From the NCBI GenBank assembly GCA_937997955.1, contig CALLDR010000090.1, positions 1 through 7,120 of the forward strand: DNA of 7,120 nucleotides. Reading direction: 5' to 3'. The translations under genes and the position numbers were made by a program. Shown one piece after another: positions 1 through 3,500 of this stretch. The notes beneath the pieces were generated by a model, which ran no database searches, was not told where the DNA came from, and saw only the letters and a program-made list of their open reading frames with translations. The DNA comes from an uncultured Emergencia sp. GTDB taxonomy: Bacteria; Bacillota; Clostridia; Peptostreptococcales; Anaerovoracaceae. Positions within the stretch are counted from its first letter, which is position 1, and the number at the start of each line of letters is the position of its first letter.

Positions 1-30
1 ATTTTTCTATATATATTTTACTACAGGTCC

Positions 31-59
31 TTGACATATGAAAAATAGTTTATTATTAT
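31..59 (+). promoter_or_regulatory. Sigma-A-type promoter of the LysR-family gene
   Basis: A perfect -35 box TTGACA (31-36) is followed after 17 bases by TATTAT (54-59), five of six matches to the -10 consensus. The predicted transcript start is near 66, giving a leader of about 30 bases before the ATG at 97. The surrounding DNA (1-80) has only about 13 G or C bases, against well over 50% in the gene that follows. An ACATAT direct repeat (34-39 and 60-65) brackets the spacer and -10. LysR-type genes are often autoregulated, but I see no convincing operator. A divergent target gene, if any, lies outside the window. Confidence 0.75.
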
Positions 60-96
60 ACATATATAAAAGTTTTTAATACTTGTGAGGCGTATA

Positions 97-963
97 ATGG
101 ACACTAATAAAATTGAAGTGCTGCTGAAGGCAGTGGAAAACGGCAGCCTGCTGACGACGGCGGGGCAGCTGGGCTATACTCAGGCGGGCCTGACTCACAT
201 GATGAAGTCTCTGGAAGCGGATCTGGGCGTTACGCTGCTTTATCGGGGCAAGTTCGGCGTCCGGCTGACGGAGGAAGGAGAGCGGCTGCTGCCCCTGTTT
301 GAGAATTTGGTCAACGCCAATGAAAAGCTGATGCGAGAGGCGGAGATGATCCGTCTGCAGAACAACTCCGTCATCCGTCTGGGCACCGTAGCCAGCGTCA
401 TCCGCACGTGGCTGCCGGACGTGATCTCCGCCTTTCAAAAGCAGTATCCCGAGTACTCCTTTGAGGTGAAGGAGGGAGACTTCAGCATATATAAATGGTT
501 CGACCAGGGCAGCGTCGATATCTGCATCACCTGCAACATCGTGAACCGCCGGGACTTTGAGCCTTTGATGACCGACGAGTTCTTCGCCTGTCTGCCGCCG
601 GACTATCCCATCGGCGAAGGCGAGGTATTTCCGCTGAAGCGGTTTGAGGAGGAATCCTACCTGTCGGCCAGCTGCGGCGAGGACTATGACATACAGGCCC
701 TTCTGGACGAGTACGACGTCCATCCGAAAAAGCAGAACACCCGGGTCGAGGATGCCAGCGTCATCTCCATGGTGTCCCGGGGGCTGGGGGTCAGCCTGAT
801 TCCCAAGCTGGTGTTGGACAGCAGCAACGCGGACATCAAAGCCGTTCCCCTGGATCTTCCCTGCAGGCGGCGCATCGGCGTGATACACGGCAAGCTGAGG
901 GACATGTCCCCAGGCCTGAAGCTGTTCATCAGGTTTCTGAGAGAGTGGTTTGAAAACGGCTGA
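97..963 (+). CDS. LysR-family transcriptional regulator
   Basis: This is a 288-residue DNA-binding regulator of usual LysR length (about 290-310). Residues 1-60 form the winged helix-turn-helix: the segment around residues 18-44 (LLTTAGQLGYTQAGLTHMMK, then SLEADLG) matches the family pattern in which a recognition helix is followed by LE-x-x-LG, and 45-59 (TLLYR...RLTEEG) is the wing. A linker helix covers about 60-88, and the periplasmic-binding-protein-like effector domain runs from about 92 (IRLGTVASV) to the end, including GLGVSLIPKLV at 229-239, the usual late domain-II signature. The ATG at 97 is preferred over the in-frame GTG at 85 because GTGAGG (85-90) then serves as Shine-Dalgarno with six bases of spacing. 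Arginine codons are almost all CGN or AGG (one AGA in 18), unlike nusA downstream. The effector and target genes cannot be deduced. It is not part of the translation operon, which has its own promoter. Confidence 0.93.
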   Translation: MDTNKIEVLLKAVENGSLLTTAGQLGYTQAGLTHMMKSLEADLGVTLLYRGKFGVRLTEEGERLLPLFENLVNANEKLMREAEMIRLQNNSVIRLGTVASVIRTWLPDVISAFQKQYPEYSFEVKEGDFSIYKWFDQGSVDICITCNIVNRRDFEPLMTDEFFACLPPDYPIGEGEVFPLKRFEEESYLSASCGEDYDIQALLDEYDVHPKKQNTRVEDASVISMVSRGLGVSLIPKLVLDSSNADIKAVPLDLPCRRRIGVIHGKLRDMSPGLKLFIRFLREWFENG

Positions 964-1025
964 TCCGGCGGCCTGGCTGGATAAAAAAGATACCCGCACC
1001 GCATGTTCCTGCCTGCCAAAACGCT

Positions 1026-1118
1026 TTTGAAACCGCGCTTGAAACTGCTTTGGAACCGTCTCTGAAATTGCACTTGAGGCTGATTTGAAATCGTATTTGA
1101 AGCTGATTTAAAACTGAA
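1026..1118. repeat. Degenerate tandem array of ~11.6-base TTTGAAA-like units
   Basis: Eight units of consensus YTTGAAAYYGNN lie end to end: TTTGAAACCGCG, CTTGAAACTGCT, TTGGAACCGTC, TCTGAAATTGCA, CTTGAGGCTGA, TTTGAAATCGTA, TTTGAAGCTGA, TTTAAAACTGAA. Taking the G after TTT/CTT as anchor, units sit at 1029, 1041, 1052, 1064, 1076, 1087, 1099 and 1110 (an A in the last). The steps alternate between 11 and 12 bases. The mixture of 11 and 12 rules out a simple coding repeat. A further match, TTTGGAAAA, has its G at 1134, two steps on, and the operon's -35 box TTTGACA has its G at 1145, one more step. The function is unknown: phased short A-runs could bend DNA, or the units could be protein sites. 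Confidence 0.65.
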
Positions 1119-1142
1119 GGGCGGAATTTGTTTGGAAAATAT

Positions 1143-1171
1143 TTGACATAGCCGCCGGAATGTGATATGAT
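1143..1171 (+). promoter_or_regulatory. Sigma-A-type promoter of the rimP-nusA-infB operon
   Basis: A perfect -35 box TTGACA (1143-1148), a 17-base spacer, and TATGAT (1166-1171, five of six matches) preceded by TGA at 1163-1165, which forms an extended -10 (TGn). The predicted start is near 1178, giving a leader of about 110 bases. The position just upstream of the leader hairpin and rimP makes this the main promoter for the operon. No other promoter of similar quality is seen in the short gaps downstream. It also argues against translation from the in-frame ATGs at 1167-1178, which overlap the -10 or the start site. Confidence 0.85.
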
Positions 1172-1202
1172 AATGATGCACGAATTATCAGACGAGAAGG
1201 AA

Positions 1203-1240
1203 GAAGAGTGGGCAAAACCCACTCTTTCAGTTTTGTTTGG
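1203..1240 (+). terminator. Leader hairpin with broken U-tract, likely NusA-responsive attenuator
   Basis: AAGAGTGGG (1204-1212) pairs perfectly with CCCACTCTT (1218-1226) around a five-base CAAAA loop, with a possible extra G-U pair at the base (1203 with 1227). The 3' side runs into TTTCAGTTTTGTTTGG (1225-1240), a U-rich but interrupted tract. This is a terminator-shaped element about 25 bases after the predicted transcript start and 60 bases before rimP. In B. subtilis, NusA is known to stimulate weak terminators with imperfect U-tracts and to autoregulate its operon by attenuation without an antiterminator. The same feedback here is inferred, not shown. No competing antiterminator was found. 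Confidence 0.7.
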
Positions 1241-1245
1241 GTCAA

Positions 1246-1267
1246 TTCGCGGGCCCAGGTCCGCGGA
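1246..1267 (+). promoter_or_regulatory. Possible second GC-rich leader hairpin
   Basis: CGCGG (1248-1252) can pair with CCGCG (1261-1265) across an eight-base loop, extendable by a G-U pair (1247 with 1266) and a U-A pair (1246 with 1267). It sits between the attenuator hairpin and the rimP Shine-Dalgarno (1276-1285). No U-tract follows, so it is not a terminator. It may protect the processed mRNA end or influence rimP translation. It could also be chance in a GC-rich stretch. Confidence 0.35.
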
Positions 1268-1286
1268 GCTGGCCAGAGAGGTGATT

Positions 1287-1778
1287 ATGGCAAAGAAAAA
1301 GATAACAGATTTGATCGGAGAGGCCGCGGCGGACTTTCTGGCGGAAAACGGTCTGGAGCTCTATCACGCGGAGTTCGTAAAGGAAGGCCGTGACTGGTTT
1401 CTGCGCGTCTATATCGATACGATGGAGACGGAGGGACCGGACGGCCAGGAGATCTACGTGAGCACCGATGACTGTGAAAAGGTCAGCCGTTTTCTCAGCG
1501 AGGAGCTGGATCGGCTGGATCCGATTGAGCAGAATTACTATTTGGAGGTTTCCTCACCCGGCATGGATCGGCAGCTGCTGACAGAGCGGCATTACGAGAA
1601 GTATGCCGGCCGGCTGGTAGAGGTGAAACTGTATAAAGGCGTTGACGGGAAAAAAGCCTTTGAAGGCGTTCTGCAGGGGCTTTCCGACGGCAGCGTCGTG
1701 ATCAAGACAGAAGACGGACAAGAGATGATGTTCCCGCTGGAGCAGGTTGCGAAGACCAACCTGGCAGTGGTTTTCTAA
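1287..1778 (+). CDS. rimP: Ribosome maturation factor RimP
   Basis: This 163-residue protein has the usual RimP length (about 150-165) and assists assembly of the 30S subunit in the cytoplasm. The N-terminal alpha/beta domain (about 1-86) contains the strand ELYHAEFVKEGRDWFLRVYI (24-43). The most recognisable family signature, EVSSPGMDRQL, is at 87-97. The C-terminal SH3-like barrel covers about 105-163, ending in KTNLAVVF. The ATG at 1287 is chosen because AGAGGTGAT (1277-1285) is an almost full match to the anti-Shine-Dalgarno and the protein then begins with the typical MAKKKITDLI. The open frame continues upstream to 1167, but that part runs through the promoter and attenuator. It is the first gene of the operon, and its TAA overlaps the nusA Shine-Dalgarno. 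Confidence 0.95.
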   Translation: MAKKKITDLIGEAAADFLAENGLELYHAEFVKEGRDWFLRVYIDTMETEGPDGQEIYVSTDDCEKVSRFLSEELDRLDPIEQNYYLEVSSPGMDRQLLTERHYEKYAGRLVEVKLYKGVDGKKAFEGVLQGLSDGSVVIKTEDGQEMMFPLEQVAKTNLAVVF

Positions 1779-1794
1779 GGAGGGTTAAAGACAA

Positions 1795-2907
1795 ATGAAC
1801 AGAGAATTTATCGATGCGATAGATGAGCTGGAAAAAGAGAAGCACATATCCAAAGACATTTTGATCGAAGCCATCGAATCGGCTCTGGTATCTGCCTATA
1901 AAAAGAACTACGGCACATCCCAGAATGTCAGAGTGGATATTGACAGAGATACCGGCGATATCGCGGTACTGATGAAAAAGGATATCGTGGAAGAGGTCTT
2001 CGACGATATGATCGAGATGTCCCTGGAGGAAGCGCAGGAGATCGATCCACGCTACGAGATCGGCGACGCCATCGAATTTCAGGTGACGCCGAGAGATTTC
2101 GGACGCATCGCGGCGCAGACCGCCAAGCAGGTAGTGGTCCAGAGGATCAGGGAAGCCGAGAGAGGCATGATCTTCGACGACTTCATCACCCGGCAGGGTG
2201 AGATCGTCACCGGCGTGGTCCAGAGAAAGAGCGGCGAGACCCTCTTTGTCAACATCGGCAAGACAGAGGGCATCCTGGCCGCCGGCGAACAGGTGCCGGG
2301 AGAGTCCTTTGAGGTCAACGAGAGACTGAAGGTCTTCATCATGGACGTGAAAAAGACCACCAAGGGACCGCAGGTGTTCCTTTCAAGATCCCATCCGGGC
2401 CTGGTAAAGCGGCTGTTTGAGCTGGAGGTGCCGGAGATCGAAGAGGGCATCGTAGAGATCAGAGGCATCGCCAGAGAGGCCGGTTCCCGAACCAAGATCG
2501 CGGTCTACACAGAGGATCCTAACGTGGATCCTGTAGGAGCCTGCGTCGGCGCCAGAGGCAGCCGGGTGCAGAACATCGTAGATGAGCTGGGCGGTGAAAA
2601 GATCGACATCATCACCTGGAGCGAGGACCCGAGAGAGCTGATCAAAAGCGTGCTGAGCCCTGCGAAGGTAGAGCAGGTCATTCCAAGCGAGGAAGAAAAA
2701 TCGGCTACGGTCATCGTACCGGACTACCAGCTTTCCCTGGCCATCGGCAAGGAAGGACAGAACGTCCGTCTCGCGGCAAAGGTCAGCGGCTGGAAGATAG
2801 ATATCAAGAGCCATACGCAGTATGCTGAGGCCATGGAGGCCCTGGAATCCATGGGATCGCAGTATGGCGAGGAAGAGGATGAGATCTTTGAGCTCGAGGA
2901 AGTTTAA
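1795..2907 (+). CDS. nusA: Transcription termination/antitermination factor NusA
   Basis: NusA binds RNA polymerase and nascent RNA and modulates pausing and intrinsic termination. The 370-residue length is typical for Bacillota (B. subtilis about 371). The N-terminal polymerase-binding domain spans about 1-125 (starts MNREFIDAIDELEKEKHISK and includes IESALVSAYKKNYG at 27-40). The S1 domain is about 134-199 (GEIVTGVVQRKSG...LSRSHPGLVKRLF). Next come the two KH domains: KH1 carries VGARGSRVQNI (251-261, GARG loop) and KH2 carries LAIGKEGQNVRLAAK (315-329, GKEG loop). The tail from about 350 is acidic and has no enterobacterial AR1/AR2 repeats. The ATG at 1795 follows AAGGAGGG (1777-1784) with ten bases between. 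About 12 of 21 arginine codons are AGA. It is a candidate regulator of its own operon through the hairpin at 1203-1240. Confidence 0.98.
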   Translation: MNREFIDAIDELEKEKHISKDILIEAIESALVSAYKKNYGTSQNVRVDIDRDTGDIAVLMKKDIVEEVFDDMIEMSLEEAQEIDPRYEIGDAIEFQVTPRDFGRIAAQTAKQVVVQRIREAERGMIFDDFITRQGEIVTGVVQRKSGETLFVNIGKTEGILAAGEQVPGESFEVNERLKVFIMDVKKTTKGPQVFLSRSHPGLVKRLFELEVPEIEEGIVEIRGIAREAGSRTKIAVYTEDPNVDPVGACVGARGSRVQNIVDELGGEKIDIITWSEDPRELIKSVLSPAKVEQVIPSEEEKSATVIVPDYQLSLAIGKEGQNVRLAAKVSGWKIDIKSHTQYAEAMEALESMGSQYGEEEDEIFELEEV

Positions 2908-3181
2908 AATCCCCATGCGCCGCTGTATCGGGTGCATGGAGTCAAAGCCGAAGCAGGAGCTTTACCGGATCGCCTATTACGAAGGACAGCTGTCTGCGGA
3001 CCTGACCGGCAGAGCCAAGGGAAGAGGCGTATACCTGTGCCGCGACCCGGAGTGCTTTGCCAGGGCGAAGAAGAGAAGAGCCTTTCAGAGAAGCTTTGCC
3101 GCCAACATTCCGGAAACGGAGATCGACCGCGTTTACGGGGAGCTGACAGCGTCAGAGGTGTGTGCAGATGACCAGGGATAA
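2879..3181 (+). CDS. rnpM: RNase P modulator RnpM (YlxR family)
   Basis: YlxR-family RNA-binding protein. In B. subtilis this protein binds RNase P and modulates its activity, and has also been proposed to affect transcription. From the ATG at 2879 it has 100 residues. Family marks are IPMRRCIGC (11-19) with a CxxC pair, KPKQELYRI (23-31), the core GRAKGRGVYLC (44-54) and a second cysteine pair C54/C59, followed by a basic helix AKKRRAFQRSF. The start is uncertain. ATG 2879 has GAGGA (2869-2873) five bases upstream; TTG 2888 (97 residues, MSSRKFKIPM) and ATG 2915 (88 residues) are alternatives. With 2879 the gene overlaps the end of nusA by 29 bases in another frame, so translational coupling is likely. 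It overlaps the next gene by 14 bases. Confidence 0.88.
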   Translation: MRSLSSRKFKIPMRRCIGCMESKPKQELYRIAYYEGQLSADLTGRAKGRGVYLCRDPECFARAKKRRAFQRSFAANIPETEIDRVYGELTASEVCADDQG

Positions 3182-3500
3182 GGTATACAGCTATCTGGGC
3201 TTCGCTGCAAAGTCCAGGAATCTGATTACCGGATACAATACCTGCAGCATGATGATGGAGAAGAAAAGAGTCAAGCTGCTGATCCTGTGCGAGGATCTGA
3301 CAGAAAATACAGTGAAAAAGATGCTGCAGCAGTGCGGCAGAAATCATACAGAATATCGGATTTTCGGGGAAAGCGACGTGCTGTCCCACGCGACGGGAAA
3401 CCGCGGAAAGGGCATTTTCGGCGTTACAGACCGTCATTTCGCGGAAATCATTTGTAAGGAGATTGACCTGATTCAATCAGAAAGGGAGGTGTTAGAATGA
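3168..3500 (+). CDS. ylxQ: L7Ae/L30e/S12e-family RNA-binding protein YlxQ
   Basis: A small (110-residue) single-domain protein of the L7Ae superfamily, whose members bind kink-turns in RNA. The precise role of YlxQ is not settled. Seen in the sequence: LGFAAKSRNLITG (10-22), which matches the family opening; the central hydrophobic strand VKLLILCEDLTENT (35-48); and GKGIFGVTD (80-88), the usual place of the conserved late glycine/hydrophobic strand. ATG 3168 is preferred over GTG 3162, because AGAGGTG (3154-3160) then lies seven bases upstream. It overlaps the end of rnpM by 14 bases, and its stop shares an ATGA with the infB start. Its position between ylxR and infB supports the assignment. 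Confidence 0.9.
   Translation: MTRDKVYSYLGFAAKSRNLITGYNTCSMMMEKKRVKLLILCEDLTENTVKKMLQQCGRNHTEYRIFGESDVLSHATGNRGKGIFGVTDRHFAEIICKEIDLIQSEREVLE

Larger units (their letters stand above)
964..1286. other. Intergenic and leader region before rimP (323 bases)
   Basis: No gene is supported here. From left to right it holds an imperfect 7-bp hairpin (963-982, ATCCGGC pairing with GCTGGAT) followed by A residues rather than T, so it is not a terminator for the LysR gene; a degenerate repeat array (1026-1118); the operon promoter (1143-1171); and the transcribed leader with one strong and one weaker hairpin. The only small ATG-initiated frame in the array, 1003-1065, would give a 20-residue peptide with no Shine-Dalgarno and is not called. 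Confidence 0.7.

Noticed and set aside
963..982. Hairpin at the end of the LysR gene as an intrinsic terminator
   Set aside because: The stem is short with a G-U pair, and is followed by six A residues rather than T.
76..999. 307-residue open frame on the minus strand opposite the LysR gene
   Set aside because: It covers the whole LysR gene in antisense. The LysR reading has clear helix-turn-helix and effector-domain motifs and a promoter.
1003..1065. Short + strand frame (20 residues, starting MFLPAKTLLK) across the repeat array
   Set aside because: No Shine-Dalgarno, and unit lengths alternate between 11 and 12 bases, so the array does not behave as a coding repeat.
1026..1118. CRISPR-like array
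   Set aside because: Units are only 11-12 bases, degenerate and without unique spacers; no cas genes nearby.
1167..1286. N-terminal extension of rimP by 40 codons to an upstream in-frame ATG
   Set aside because: The added part overlaps the promoter -10 (1166-1171) and reads through the attenuator hairpin. The ATG at 1287 has a near-perfect Shine-Dalgarno and gives the normal RimP length.
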